Assembly (NCBI RefSeq): GCF_040712315.1
Contig: NC_134014.1
Location: 36,445,634 to 36,509,633, forward strand
Source of the DNA: Castanea sativa
Taxonomy: Eukaryota; Streptophyta; Magnoliopsida; Fagales; Fagaceae
DNA: 64,000 bases
Reading direction: 5' to 3'
Shown here: positions 34,813 through 46,570 of the stretch, piece by piece
Numbering within the stretch: the first letter of the stretch is position 1
Layout of the letters: the number at the start of each line of letters is the position of its first letter
Notes under the pieces: generated by a model
Databases searched by the model: none
What the model saw: the letters and a program-made list of their open reading frames with translations, nothing else
Told to the model about the DNA's origin: nothing
Translations under genes and position numbers: made by a program

Positions 34813-36795
34813 ATGGTCACTCTCTCCCGCAAATTCTCCGCCACAGCTATTCCCAATCCCAGCAAGCTTTTGCAACGACACCCACAAACTACTACTACTA
34901 CTGCTGCTACTACTACTACTCATATCTTCATACCTTTCTCTCAGCTTCAGCAACGAAAGCTTTTCGAGTCACACCTCATCTCTGTTCTCCATGGCTGTAC
35001 CCACCTCACTCAAATCAAACAAGTCCACGCCCATATCCTCCGTAAGGGTCTCGAACAATGCTGCTACGTTCTCACTAAGCTTATACGTATGCTTACTAAA
35101 CTCGATGTCCCAGTTCACTCTTACCCTCGTCTTGTATTTCATCAGGTTAAGTACCCAAACCCATTTCTCTGGACTGCACTCATTCGCGGTTACGCTACCC
35201 AAGGACCCTTTTCGGAGTCAGTTGTGTTGTATAATCGTATGAGAAGTGAAGGTACTGGGCCTGTGTCTTTTACATTTTCAGCGCTTTTTAAAGCTTGTGG
35301 TGCTGTTCTGGATGTGGGTTTGGGGCGTCAGGTTCATGCCCAGACGATTTTGATTGGTGGGTTTGCTTCTGATTTGTATGTTGGTAATACTATGATTGAT
35401 ATGTATGTGAAATGCGGGTTTTTGGATTGTGGACGCAAGGTGTTTGAAGAAATGTCTGAGAGGGATGTGGTTTCGTGGACTGAGTTGATTGTTGCGTATG
35501 CTAAGAGTGGGGATATGGATTCTGCGAGGGAATTGTTCAGTGGATTGCCCGTGAAGGATATGGTGGCGTGGACTGCAATGGTCACAGGGTATGCTCAGAA
35601 TGGTAGGCCGAGGGAGGCTTTGGATTGCTTTCGGAGAATGCAGGATTTGGGTGTGAAGACAGATGAGGTTACAATTGTTGGTGTCATTTCGGCTTGTGCG
35701 CTATTGGGTGTGGCTAAGTATGCGAACTGGGTTCGGGATGTTGCTGAGAGATATGGATTTGGGCCGACTGAGAATGTTGTTGTGGGATCTGCGTTGATAG
35801 ATATGTACTCAAAGTGTGGGAGTGTGGTGGAGGCATATAATATTTTTGAAGGAATGAAGGAAAGGAATGTGTTTTCTTATAGTTCAATGATTGTGGGGTT
35901 TGCCATGCATGGTCGTGCGCATGCAGCGATGCAATTGTTTCATGAGATGTTGAAGACTGAGATAAGACCCAACAAAGTCACTTTTATTGGGGTGCTTACA
36001 GCATGCAGCCATGCAGGTTTGGTGGAACAAGGTCGGCAATTATTTGCAACCATGGAAAAATGTTTTGGTGTTGCTCCATCAGCAGATCACTATGCTTGCA
36101 TGGTTGATCTCCTTGGTCGTGCTGGACGCTTGGAAGATGCACTTGAACTTATTGAAACAATGCCGATGGAGCCCCATGGAGGCGTGTGGGGAGCACTGCT
36201 TGGAGCTTGTCGCATTTATGGGAATCCTGACATTGCTCAGATTGCTGCTAACCATCTATTTGAACTCGAACCCAATGGTATTGGAAACTACATTTTGCTA
36301 TCTAACATATATGCATCGGCAAGAAGGTGGGATGATGTTTCAAGGCTGAGAATCTTGATGAGAGAAAAGGGTTTTAAAAAGAATCCTGGATGTAGCTGGG
36401 TTGAATCAAAAGAAGGGATAGTTAATGAGTTTTTTGCAGGTGATATGAACCATCCACAATCCAGTGAGATAAAGCGGGCATTGTCTGATCTTCTGGACAG
36501 ATTGAAGGCCAAAGGGTATCAGCCAAACTTAGGGTCTGTCACTTATGATCTAAGTGATGATGAAAAGAAGCGTATACTAATGAATCACAGTGAGAAGCTA
36601 GCTTTGGCATATGGGCTGCTCAGTTCAGATGCAGGTTGCACCATTAAGATCATGAAGAACCTGAGAATATGTGAAGATTGCCATGCATTCATGTGTAGTG
36701 CATCCCAAGTCATGGGGAGGGAGATTGTTGTCAGGGATAACATGAGATTTCACCACTTTAGTGATGGGGCATGCTCTTGTGGTAACTTTTGGTGA
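34813..36795 (+). CDS. DYW-class PPR protein (At5g44230-like), 660 aa
   Basis: Intronless frame. The codons open upstream to 34702 have no ATG, so I start at 34813 (MVTLSRKFSATAIP), which also gives a mitochondrion-type Arg/Ser-rich presequence. PLS-type PPR motifs run from about residue 55 to 470 (repeated VVSWTELIVAYAKSGDMDSA, MVAWTAMVTGYAQNG, VGSALIDMYSKCG). E motifs follow (PHGGVWGALLGACRIYGNPD), then a DYW deaminase domain with the zinc/catalytic signature H592-S-E594, CX2C in LRICEDCHAF, and a C-terminal HHFSDGACSCGNFW. The last three residues are NFW rather than DYW, a common natural variant. The family performs site-specific C-to-U editing of organelle RNA, each repeat reading one base. 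The gene follows the recall of Arabidopsis At5g44230 closely. The target site is unknown. Confidence 0.93.
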   Translation: MVTLSRKFSATAIPNPSKLLQRHPQTTTTTAATTTTHIFIPFSQLQQRKLFESHLISVLHGCTHLTQIKQVHAHILRKGLEQCCYVLTKLIRMLTKLDVPVHSYPRLVFHQVKYPNPFLWTALIRGYATQGPFSESVVLYNRMRSEGTGPVSFTFSALFKACGAVLDVGLGRQVHAQTILIGGFASDLYVGNTMIDMYVKCGFLDCGRKVFEEMSERDVVSWTELIVAYAKSGDMDSARELFSGLPVKDMVAWTAMVTGYAQNGRPREALDCFRRMQDLGVKTDEVTIVGVISACALLGVAKYANWVRDVAERYGFGPTENVVVGSALIDMYSKCGSVVEAYNIFEGMKERNVFSYSSMIVGFAMHGRAHAAMQLFHEMLKTEIRPNKVTFIGVLTACSHAGLVEQGRQLFATMEKCFGVAPSADHYACMVDLLGRAGRLEDALELIETMPMEPHGGVWGALLGACRIYGNPDIAQIAANHLFELEPNGIGNYILLSNIYASARRWDDVSRLRILMREKGFKKNPGCSWVESKEGIVNEFFAGDMNHPQSSEIKRALSDLLDRLKAKGYQPNLGSVTYDLSDDEKKRILMNHSEKLALAYGLLSSDAGCTIKIMKNLRICEDCHAFMCSASQVMGREIVVRDNMRFHHFSDGACSCGNFW

Positions 36796-38326
36796 TTGAT
36801 GCTGGAATTTAAATAATGAAGAGGGTGTGACACAAACTTACTAGAATCCTTTTTGCGGAAAACTGGCGGCCATGTGATTGTTTTGGTCGTTAATACGCAT
36901 GCTTCTGAGTTCATATGATATATGCAAGACCATTGCTAGAAGATTACATTTGTTAATTTGCATTCACCACCTTCTTTTGTGTCTACTACAACCTTTGAGG
37001 AGTTTCGACACCTGAAAAAGTAGAGTGAAAACAGTTCAGCTTATCTAGACAGTTGCACCTTTTGTGAGACAATGAACTTGCTGTTTTTCCAGGACACAGA
37101 TCGCCTATCATAAACCTTATTTTGTCTTACTTCAACCCTTGAGGATTTTCTACACATGACAAAGTAGAGTGACAAAAGTTCAGATCTTCCACACAGTCAT
37201 TCCTTTGTAAGACAATGAAGTCACTATTTTTTCAGGACATCGTTAACTTTCCACTGGTGAGTCAATATAATGATAGGCTTGATTGTTTGGAAATTTATTG
37301 TGGTGTTGAATAAGTAATTGGTCTTCATCTTGCTAGAAATTTTGAAAGGTGAATTTGTTAGTATTGGTAAAAACAAGAGACAAGTCTAGATCAACCAGTT
37401 GTCTAGTCACATCAATGTTTAAGCCATTAGTATGTAATTAGTATAATTTGATCGATGCACTTAATAGGGGGACAGGTAGAGACTCATGAGTTCAGGAATC
37501 AGAGACATCAACTTGGAGGAAGTTATTTGTTGGCCCCATACTGCCGATTTTAAAATAGAGGTAGCAACAACACAGCGGAGTGGGATGAAGCAGCAACAAC
37601 ATAGCAGAGTGGGATGAAGCAAATAACATACTCCACTGAAGTAGATAGAGGCTTAAAGTTAGAGGAGAATGAAAATAACTCAAGCTATCTTCATTTTCAC
37701 ATCTATTTTTGGTCCTTCCAATTTTAGTTTTCTGATATATGCCAGATTGAATGTTATATCAAAAGAATCTGATAACTGCATAAATAGAAGATTTTGAAGG
37801 AGTATGTGATCTCAGCAAACATGATTCTTGTCCGCTGCTCTATCATTCCCTGCCTATTTGTTTTGCCGGAAAGTGGAAACTATGCAGTATGCACCCTCAA
37901 CAAAACAGATACGTCTTGAATTGGCTTTGATTGAAAATACGAGTTGTTAGTCACTGTAGTGTCTCTCTCTCTCTCTCTCATAACAAGTGGGAGAAAGGGT
38001 TTTAAATTTAAGAGTCTCTTCTATGGAAGAACCAGGCAGTATTACTGAGCAATAAGACTTGCAAATCAATCTATTATATATTGCCTTTGCATAACTTGCC
38101 AATGGAACTCAGCTTGTTTCCAAACGCCTTATTTTTTATGATTTTTTTTTTTTTTTTTTGGATAAGGCAATTGTTGGCAGTCAAAATTTTTTTTTTTTTT
38201 TTTTTTTGTTGAAATATACTATTGATTTCTAAAGTTTATCTACTGAAACATTTTTTTTGTCTATGAGGTACAGGGAAGTGTGTAGGCTATTCTAATTTGG
38301 GTTTGGTTAGCAATATGAGTTTTTTA
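36796..38326. other. Region downstream of the PPR gene with local duplications
   Basis: No gene recognised. It includes a diverged direct duplication (about 36978-37107 and 37120-37240, sharing AAAGTAGAGTGA and GACAATGAA), a 29-bp tandem repeat pair at 37562-37620, CT repeats at 37961-37978 and two poly-T tracts (38141-38160 and 38189-38208). Confidence 0.6.
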
Positions 38327-39321
38327 GGCTGCGTTTGTTTCACATGAAAACCAGTTTCGGAAAATATTTTACACAAATGTGTGTGTTTGGCACCAACTAA
38401 AAATATGGTCAAACTGAAAATTGCTTACACTTTGATTGTAAAATACCCCTTCCCACCCGTAAAATCATTTCCGTTTTTATTTTATCTTCAATTCATTTCC
38501 ACTTCTCACACACTCTCTCGAAGGTTCTCACACTCTCCCTCACGCCAATCCGAGCTCCACACTCTCCCTCACTCCAAACGCAGCTCCACCCTCTCCCTCA
38601 CGCCAGTCCGAGCTCCACCCATAGTCTGATGAGCACTGCCGATCCAATCCGATGGAGAGAGCTATCACCAGCGAAGCCTAGATCTAGTCCCCAACCCACA
38701 GCCCCACCGGTCTGATCGTGCCACTCAAACCCATTACCGATCTGATCGCGCCGCCTCAGCTCCTCCGTCGTGCTCAAACCCATCTCCGATGAACCCAGCT
38801 AAACCCACCCTAATTTTACCACATCCCAGTCCTCAACCCACAGCCTCATCGTCGTCCTCTCTCTCACTCATCAGACCTATCCTTCTACCACCCACGTCGT
38901 TGCTGCCTTAATTTTTTTTTTTTAATTGTTAAATAACATTTTTGCTTGGGTTTTGGAGGATTGGTGGTTGGGGTGATTCATGGGTTTCAGTGGTGGTGGG
39001 TTGCGATCACTCTCTCTTCCTCCTTCCTCTCTCAGTTCAGTTTGACCGAATGGTTTTGTTTTGAGAATGATTTTGTTTTGATTTTTGTTTCTTTAAAAGT
39101 TTATATATTGCAATTTTCTATTATAAAATTTGTTTGAAAGCTGAGAAAATGGCTGAAAAAATGTGAGAAACTAGTAGAAAATTTGCATTTTCAAAATGTT
39201 ACCAAACACTTGAAATTATTTTCTAATATAATTTTTAAAATGCAACCAAACATTAGAAAATATTTTCCTTTCCCAAAAATATTTTCACCTGAAAATATTT
39301 TACACTGAAACAAATGCAGCG
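38327..39321. mobile_element. Harbinger-like non-autonomous element, 995 bp, TTA duplication
   Basis: Ends GGCTGCGTTTGTTTCAC and (reversed right) CGCTGCATTTGTTTCAG, flanked by TTA at 38324-38326 and 39322-39324. Subterminal parts repeat GAAAATATTTT in both orientations. The centre (38470-38890) is CT-rich with CTCACACTCTCCCTCAC repeats and no transposase. TTA plus G(N)nGTTTG ends point to PIF/Harbinger. Confidence 0.75.
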
Positions 39322-39749
39322 TTAGAACTTTGTACATAATAATCGGAAAGCATGCAATCCAAATTAACTAATCAATGATCATCCATAACAGGATGCCTTG
39401 ACACCACCAATTGTCAAAGACTCGTGGGAAGCAGAAAGTATCCACACTTCTCTTTCTTAGCATATTATCTAGGAAAAATATTTTTTCATACTCGTTTACA
39501 TCTACTAATTTACACATATATATATATATATATATATATCTATATATCAACGAATTAATGAAAAATATTTTAAATTTTAATAAAGTCAACATTTTAACCC
39601 CTAAAAGTGAATAAAAAAATAGCAAATGTGTGAGAATGAAAACTTGTTATCTATATAAAGTACACTCTTAAAGTTTAGGGTTGCTTGAATTTTAATAATT
39701 GGATTTTATATCATGAAGTTTCCCGCCATTAGCAAAACTCACCATTTCA

Positions 39750-39900
39750 CCACCGCTTCCCCTTGGTGCGGTGGTCACTCTACAAGTATAATTGCTTGTA
39801 GGGTGTAGGCGGCAAGGGTCGGGGTTCAAGTCTCCAGGAAGGAGTTTCACACACATATACACTTAGATTAAGCTAGAGTAGAAATTTTATCTTGTATCAA
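39750..39900 (+). mobile_element. tRNA-derived SINE, 151 bp, 16-bp target duplication
   Basis: A-box-like TGGTGCGGTGGTCA and B-box-like GGGTTCAAGTCTC, spaced as in a tRNA promoter; the body ends TTGTATC plus A run. Flanks are AAAACTCACCATTTCA (39734-39749) and AAAACTCACAATTTCA (39901-39916), 15 of 16 identical. Confidence 0.87.
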
Positions 39901-40171
39901 AAAAACTCACAATTTCATTAGTTACTTGCCTACATGGTCATTAAGTGACATGTTGGCGTCTGATGTGTCTTTTTTTTTTCTTTTTTGGTTTTTTTAAATA
40001 GCTAAATGAGCTTCCTAAAACGACAATGTTTTACATAAAATAAAATGCTCTGCTGACAGCCCATGGAATGACTTTGTTTTGCTAAAATCAAAACCCAAAA
40101 CAAAATTGTTCAATGAGGTCGCATCAACCCATTCCCCAAATCACATACCACAACCTCCTTCAGCTCAAAAC

Positions 40172-41088
40172 CTAAATCAACTTTCAGATATCCTTCCAAC
40201 GAAGGATAAAATCATCATATTCAACCCAAGCATTGATCCTTCATGCCCTTCATGCGGCTTGTCTCCTGAAACTACTCTCCATGTTTTTGTTTATTGTCAT
40301 GCTATTTGGAAGTGGTTGAGGTCTAAAACTTGATTGCGTGTAACTAAGCTCTCCAAGTAATTTAATTGAGTTAGTGTTATCCCCACCTATAGGATTAGCC
40401 ACTGTTTTTAACTCAGAGGCCTGTTTGCTTTATGGAATTCTGGTTTTGGATCAATGGTGGAGGTCAAGGAATATAGTACTATTTGAAAGGGCTTCCTTGG
40501 ACTTATGAAGATCCTTGCAGCTAATCAAAAGAAGATTCCAAGAGTATTGAGAAGTCAAACCTGTTGTCTCCTCCAATCCATCACCCCAAAGGGCAGCAAC
40601 TTGGTCTCATCCAGAGAAAGGAGTCATTAGGATTAATTGTGACACTATAGTTGGCTGTGATAGAAACTGAAGCATTCAACTAGGCAACCCAAAAATTAAT
40701 GTCACACAATATTAGTCAAGCTATTGTTGAAAGTGATGCTAAGATTTGTATTGATGCTATTAATGGACCATCCATAGCATCTCCTGGAGGATCCAAGTTC
40801 TATGTTTAGACACTACCAAGTTGGCAGCTCTTTGTCAATCTATTTAGTTTAAATGGGGAGGCAAATCAAGCTACTCATGTTTTGATTTCCTGGTCTCTTA
40901 AAAATAAGTACTCAGGTTGTTTTGTTCTTAGCTCTACCCTTTTTGTTTTTTGTGATGTATTAGCTGTTGAGCAAGCTAAGATTATGGTTTCTAGTTTGTA
41001 GTTTTTGTTCCTTTGTTTTTTTGTTTGTAGTTTCTGTTCCTTTGCTAATAAAATTTGTTGATTATTTAACTTTTTTTTTTAAAGAAAA
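40172..41088 (+). mobile_element. 5'-truncated LINE (zf-RVT and RNase H remnants), 19-bp target duplication
   Basis: Flanked by the perfect 19-bp repeat ACCTCCTTCAGCTCAAAAC at 40153-40171 and 41089-41107. It encodes a zf-RVT tail (CPSCGLSPETTLHVFVYCHA, stop at 40331) and, further on, a decayed RNase H domain (AIVESDAKICIDAIN near 40722-40770; NGEANQATHVLISWSL near 40855-40905), ending before an A/T-rich tail. This subtype carries RNase H, which I did not see in the LINE at 2415. Frames are interrupted by stops. Confidence 0.85.
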
Positions 41089-41155
41089 ACCTCCTTCAGC
41101 TCAAAACGACTCAAACCCATAAACCTGTTTTAGCTCTTAGGTCCAAGACGACTAG

Positions 41156-41347
41156 GAGAAATTATAAGGTCCTCATGGTGGACAAGTGATGTGGTTCACC
41201 ATTCCAGTAAAAGATTTTCATCTGTTTAAAATTGTGGAGTTTTAAATAAAAACTTAATACTGACTCAGGAATTTTAAATAGGTGGGAGTTTTTTACTAGA
41301 ATGGTGGACAAATAGCGTGGTCCACCATGAGGATTGTATAATTTCTT
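41156..41347. mobile_element. 192-bp MITE with near-perfect 9-bp duplication
   Basis: Inverted ends GAGAAATTATAAGGTCC and (reversed) AAGAAATTATACAATCC, then both continue TCATGGTGGAC. Flanks GACGACTAG (41147-41155) and GAAGACTAG (41348-41356) match at eight of nine bases, suggesting a small Mutator-type MITE. Confidence 0.65.
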
Positions 41348-41356
41348 GAAGACTAG

Positions 41357-43826
41357 ATCGTGACGGTTAGTTTCTTTTCGGATTTTGTTGATTGGTGATG
41401 CAGGGATTTCAAATATTGTGTCAAGGGTTACTTCTAATTTGAGTTTGAATTGGTATTATTCTTACAGTAGAGCAAACAATATGTTCAGGTGTTGCTTTGA
41501 GTGTTAAGTTTTGATGAAAACTTTGAGTATAGTTTGAGGAGAATCAGGTTAAAAAACTAAGTACAAAATGGAGTCCTACATTATTTATAGATGTTAGGAA
41601 TTGGCAGCCACTTAGGAGCATGCCAAGTGTCAAACTAATATTGGCTAATGTTGTTCCAAATAACAAACTAGCTAATGAGAATCTGTCATAACAGATTAGA
41701 GTGGTTGCCTCCCTTGTAATTGCCTGAAGCCCATTGTTTGGAAACAAGGAAAGTGTAACTAACTAACTAACCACAAGACCTTCCAAGCTACATAGCTGCT
41801 TTGCTATTTCCACTAGTGTAAGCTTCAAAAGGACTTTCTCAATCAATTTGCAGCTACTTAATTGACTTCTTAATATCTTGAAATTGCATATATGATGCTC
41901 ATGCATCATTTTTTTTTTTTTTTTTCATTTTGATCTCTAAATTTTCACTAGAGCATTATTGCTTTTTAAATTTTAAAAAATGAGCGCTATTAGTATCTTG
42001 TCAATTTTAGTTAACTATCTTGCTAATTTTTTTTAAGTGACACGACAAATCTTTTAATATTAAAAAGGTACACATCAACCTCACATCTGAAGCAAACTTT
42101 TCTATTTTTTAAATCTACTCAATTCAAACCTATGTCCAACGGATCTCTCTTTCTTTAAATTGAACTGCACACCCATCTACAAAAACTAACATCAGATCTT
42201 AAGGTAATAAAAGAAAAATAACAGTAATTATATTTGCATTAAAATTGCACAAAAACAAACTTTAGCATTTCCTCTTGTTTTCCATTCATTTCTTTTCTTT
42301 CTTTCTCTTATTATTATTATTTTTTACTCTTACTTTAATGGTTGCGAAGAGCATTGTAGTTTAATTGGCATCTCTTTATGCACAAAGTGTTTGAGATTTA
42401 AGAAAAGAAGGTGTTCGAGTTATAAGGTTAGTAGCATATTGTAATTATCTAAAAAAAATACATATATTGGTTGTCAAATTAACTCTACTACAACATTTTA
42501 CATACTACAAACATACTAAAGAGTGGGTTAGAAAGAGAATGACAAAGAAAGAAGAATGTGAGGTTTGTTTTCACAATCTTGGGGTTAGAAGAATTGAGTA
42601 CCAAACATGAAGGAGTTAATTAAGAGGAGATGGGTGTAAAGAAGGATCAAGAAGCACCATAGGACGAAACCATGGTTGCACCACCACCATGAGCTATGGT
42701 GGGACTAGTAGTGGTGGCACCAGAAGTGCTACGACCCACGTCTCTCTCTCTCTCTCTCTCAAATGGGTATAGGGGTTGATTTTGTGATTTTGATTTTGGT
42801 TTTGTGTGGCTAAGCTATGTGGAGCTGATTTTGTGATTTTGGTTTTGGTTTTGCGTGGCTAAGCTATGTGGAGCTGATATTGTGATTTTAATTTTGGTTT
42901 TGTGTGCTAAGCTATGTGAAGCTGATTTTGTGATTTTGATTTTGATCTCGATGATTTTGATATTGTGAACTTGTTGGTGCCGAGGCTTTTTCGTCATTAT
43001 TTTTCATAGGAACCAAACACTAGAAAATTTTTTTGAAGCATTTTCTGAATTGCAATTTAACACTAAAAATAAATTACTTTCTAGAAAATAATGTTAGGTG
43101 AATATATTTTACGCTTGGAAAAAAAATCTAACATTAAAATAAACACAGCATTAGATAGTAAAGAACAAAGTAGTTTCTTTCTAATGTAATGGCTATAGAT
43201 CTATTTTATTTTAGATTGGCATAAAAAGAAGAAAATCTATTATGACTCTATCCACCTATTGATTTTTCCTTCTGGCTCAACCAATCATAAATTTTCATGT
43301 GTTTTTTATTTTTTATTTTTTATTCTTTGGTTATTTTATAAAGAAATAAAAAAAAGAATTTGTGACAATTGTGATTAGTGGAGCATAAAATAGAATGCAA
43401 AGTGGCACAGAGGATTTCTGTTTGCATGAAACTGCACTTTTTCATTAAATTATGAGTCTCATTTGAGTGAGTTAGGACATCATATTTACTGAGAATCATC
43501 TCATGGTATGTGGGGTTCACAATTGAGAGAAGAGGGCCAGATGTCATACTTTGGAACAAACATGTCCTATTCAGTATCTACCTGCCAAACTATTGCTCTA
43601 TTTTTTTTTCTTTTTTTTTTTTTTGAGAAGGTCCAAACTGTTGCTAAGGCTACTGATTTGCCAACTTAAAGAGAGGATTAGTTTCTTAAATATAATTAGT
43701 CATTTCCAATTTACCCTCTTGTGGTTTGGACCATGTCACAATATAATTAAAAATTTTAATTGTTAAATTTACACTCCTAAAGTTTGAACTGAACTAAAGC
43801 CAATTGGGTTATGTATTAGTGTTCAG
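41357..43826. other. AT-rich region without a gene, with a minisatellite
   Basis: Contains poly-T (41911-41925), CT repeats (42744-42760) and a minisatellite of about 57 bp repeated a little over three times at 42775-42960 (unit with TGGCTAAGCTATGTGGAGCT). AACATTA/CACAGCATTAG text near 43125-43155 may be the right end of a Harbinger-like MITE whose left end I could not find. Confidence 0.5.
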
Positions 43827-43827
43827 A

Positions 43828-44483
43828 TAGTTTTAGAGGAGTTAAGCTGTCCAACTGAAAAACTTGTTCATAGCAACGGTGAGGACATGGAGGTCCTAGA
43901 AATTGCAGATATGAGCAAGAATCCATCTGATATTGATGGTAAAATTGATATGTCAAAAAGTGACATAGAAGGGGCTACTTGTCCTGGCTTCTCCACAGAA
44001 CAAGAAAAAGAAGAAATAGGCAGTGCTTTATGGGACATTTTTCGGAGGGAAGATGTTCCTCAATTAGAGGCATATCTTAGAAAGCATGCAAACGAATTTA
44101 GGCACACCTATTGTTCACCTGTTGTACAGGTTGTTCACCCAATTCATGACCAATCCTTTATTTAACTTCGGAGCTAGCACAAAAGGAAGCTAAAAGAAGA
44201 ATTTGGTGTTGAGCCGTGGACCTTTGTGCAAAGGCTAGGAGAAGCAGTATTTATACCTGCTGGATGCTCGCACCAAGTTAGGAATCTCAAGTCATGTACA
44301 AAAGTTGCTGTTGACTTTGTCTCTCCTGAAAATGTCCACGAGTGCCTCCGATTAACTGAGGAGTTCCGACAACTTCCTATTAACCACAAGGCTAGAGAAG
44401 ATAAACTTGAGATCAAGAAAATGATCTATGCAGTTGACCAAGCTATTACTGATTTAGAAGCCTTGGTACCAACCCATAATTAA
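43828..44483 (+). pseudogene. JmjC histone demethylase fragment (KDM3, JMJ25/IBM1-like)
   Basis: One frame reads [40 protein letters not shown], then two in-frame stops (TAA near 44162, TAG near 44174), then [40 protein letters not shown], and a C-terminal helix ([21 protein letters not shown]) ending at TAA 44481-44483. Plant KDM3 enzymes remove H3K9 methylation from gene bodies. Only the last part of JmjC is here, including the C-terminal iron-ligand His (in CSHQVRN); the HXD pair and the RING/WRC parts are missing. Intron positions expected in this gene type are absent, so it may be a processed copy, but an acceptor-like TGTTCAG precedes 43828. It is non-functional as read. Confidence 0.8.
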
Positions 44484-44858
44484 GTATTTTGGAAGCTGCC
44501 CTAACTCAGCATTGGAAGAACTAAATAATTAGGTTCTTTTGTAGATATAGTAAATAGGGAGCTGCCCCAACTCAGACTTATCCAGTTCCATCAAGCCATA
44601 ATAAAGTATTTTGGAAGCTGTCCCAACTCAGACTTGGTGGAACTAAATAGAAAATAGGAAGCTAGGAGCAGTTTTTTGCCTGCAAACATTGCATGGCTGG
44701 CATGAGATGGAAGTGCCTTTTTGGAGTAGGGGCTTGACCTTCATGGGTGGAGGTACATTGTAATAAGTGGGACAATTACTTGATGGAATTTATTTTGAGG
44801 GTATGTCAAAAATAACAGATTTTATATGTTGTGGATAAATAAACCTTCACCTTTATTA

Positions 44859-45271
44859 GGAGAAAATTGGCCTTTGCCCATTTCGTGCAAAACAATTAAT
44901 GTGTTGCCCCCTTTCTCAAACTAATTAGAGAAATGCTCATTTTTTGAAACTCGATTATCTCAAAATCGAGTTTCAAAAAAAAAAAATTATGGAACCCTAT
45001 AGTGGCGTTTTAAGGAGCCTGTAGTGACGTTTTAAGGACCTATAGTGGCGTTTTGGAACTCGAGCTCCATGAACTCGAGTTCCATGCAAGTTTTTTTTTT
45101 TTTACCTATAACTCGAGTTCATGGAGCTCGAGTTCCAAAACGCCACTATAGGCTCCTTAAACATCACTATAGGCTCTTTAAAACGCCACTATAGGGCTTA
45201 ACTCGATAGTTTGGAAAATGGGGCAACACGCTAATTTTTTTGCACGAAATGGGCAAAAGCCCATTTTCGCC
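44859..45271. mobile_element. Fold-back MULE, 413 bp
   Basis: The halves are long inverted repeats. The outer arm GGAGAAAATTGG..TTTGCCCATTTCGTGCAAAA pairs with the reversed right end GGCGAAAATGGG..TTTGCCCATTTCGTGCAAAA. The inner part repeats AACTCGAGCTCCATGAACTC and its inverse, and CCTATAGTGGCGTTTT on both sides. Flanks CCTTTATTA (44850-44858) and GCTTTATCA (45272-45280) match at seven of nine. Confidence 0.8.
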
Positions 45272-45619
45272 GCTTTATCACTGTTCTTTGGAATTTTTCT
45301 TCTACCGTCATTGATCTAACCCATGAAAACACAATTGTACATAAATTTAATGAAACTTAAAACAAATATTATAAAGTGAAGTCCTTAATTCAATTCCCAT
45401 GAATATAAAAATTATTAACTAATAGAATAAGAAATTAATCTCAAAATTAACAGATCTTAATTAATCTCAAAAATTTCAAGTTTAGGGGGTAAAAAAAGCA
45501 AATTGAAGAACCACCATCATTAGCAGCCTAGCCCCCAACCCAACAAAAATCAACCACCTAAAATATATAATTGCTTTCATTTTATAACAAACCTACACTC
45601 TTTTAACAAAAACATCTCC

Positions 45620-45998
45620 AATCTCATCCACAAAAGCCTTAACATGGTTATAGGAAGAACCACCTTCGTTGGCAGCCTCCTTAGCCAACTCCCATTTCAT
45701 GGCAGTCCCTTCTCATTTATTTCCCTCTCTTTCCATCTCCCACGACTAATTCCAAGCACATCTTAATCTCATCACCTTCTATAATCCCACCATTATTTGT
45801 TGTCACCTTCACACTTGTCTTCAACACATCTTCAATCAACTTCAGATTTGTCCCTTGATCCAGCCATTGTGAAAATGCTACAATTGGCACCCCTAAAACC
45901 AAACTCTGCAAAGTTGAATTCCATGTGTCACAAAGCATGCATCCCACTGAATGATGTGATAGAACATCCACTTGGGAATTGTTATGTTCAAAAATCAA
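45620..45998 (-). pseudogene. UDP-glycosyltransferase C-terminal fragment (family 1)
   Basis: Minus-strand translation includes the PSPG-box remnant QVDVLSHHSVGCMLCDTWNS, then TLQSLVLGVPIVAFSQWLDQ and GTNLKLIEDVLKTSVKVT, the UDP-sugar-binding signature. The HCGWNS core is altered to CDTWNS, losing the catalytically important His/Cys-Gly. A frame break follows near 45720, and then KWELAKEAANEGGSSYNHVK ends at about 45628. The N-terminal two-thirds is absent. It resembles the pseudogene at 50315-51692, so both come from one local family. Confidence 0.85.
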
Positions 45999-46444
45999 AC
46001 AACATAAGATAAGGATCGGTTCAAGTTAAAATCTTAAAAAAAAAGTTCATAAGTTGAATTCATATAAATTTAAATTTAAATAGGAGTTGGTTCTTGTTTT
46101 TTAGGAGTGGTTAGGATTTCAGCTTTTGCTATTTTTGTGCTTGAAAAATTAATGAAAGGTGAAGAAAAAAATTAACCCAAAAAGTATACTCTCCCTCTCA
46201 AGTTCAAGAGGCTTTTCCCTAAAAAAATGAAGTTTAGGAAGTCAGTCACCTCAAACCAACTAAGTTATCTTTTATTTTTATAGTTCATAACATTAAAAAT
46301 AATTTTTTTTTATAAGTTGTAAATGAATAAACCTTCAGTTTTATCAATTTTCTTTTTATTCATGGGAATTCATCTTCTACATAACGGTTCTTCTATAGTC
46401 ATCGATCTAGTGTATTTATGTACGTACAATTGTCTTTATGTAAA

Positions 46445-46570
46445 TTGAAGAACCACCTTCGTTGGCAGCCTCCCTAGCCAACAAGAATCAACCACCTAAA
46501 ATATTTGCTTTCATTTCATTAGCAAACCTACACTCTTTTAACAAAAACATCTTCAATCTCATTGATAATT
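46445..46570 (-). repeat. Second copy of the UGT 3' end
   Basis: GAAGAACCACCTTCGTTGGC and the following CAGCCTCC(C/T)TAGCCAA at 46447-46482 repeat 45656-45691; ATCAACCACCTAAAATAT and ACAAACATC-like text at 46488-46560 repeat 45550-45620. It is a partial duplication of the preceding fragment's end and flank, in rearranged order. Confidence 0.65.
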
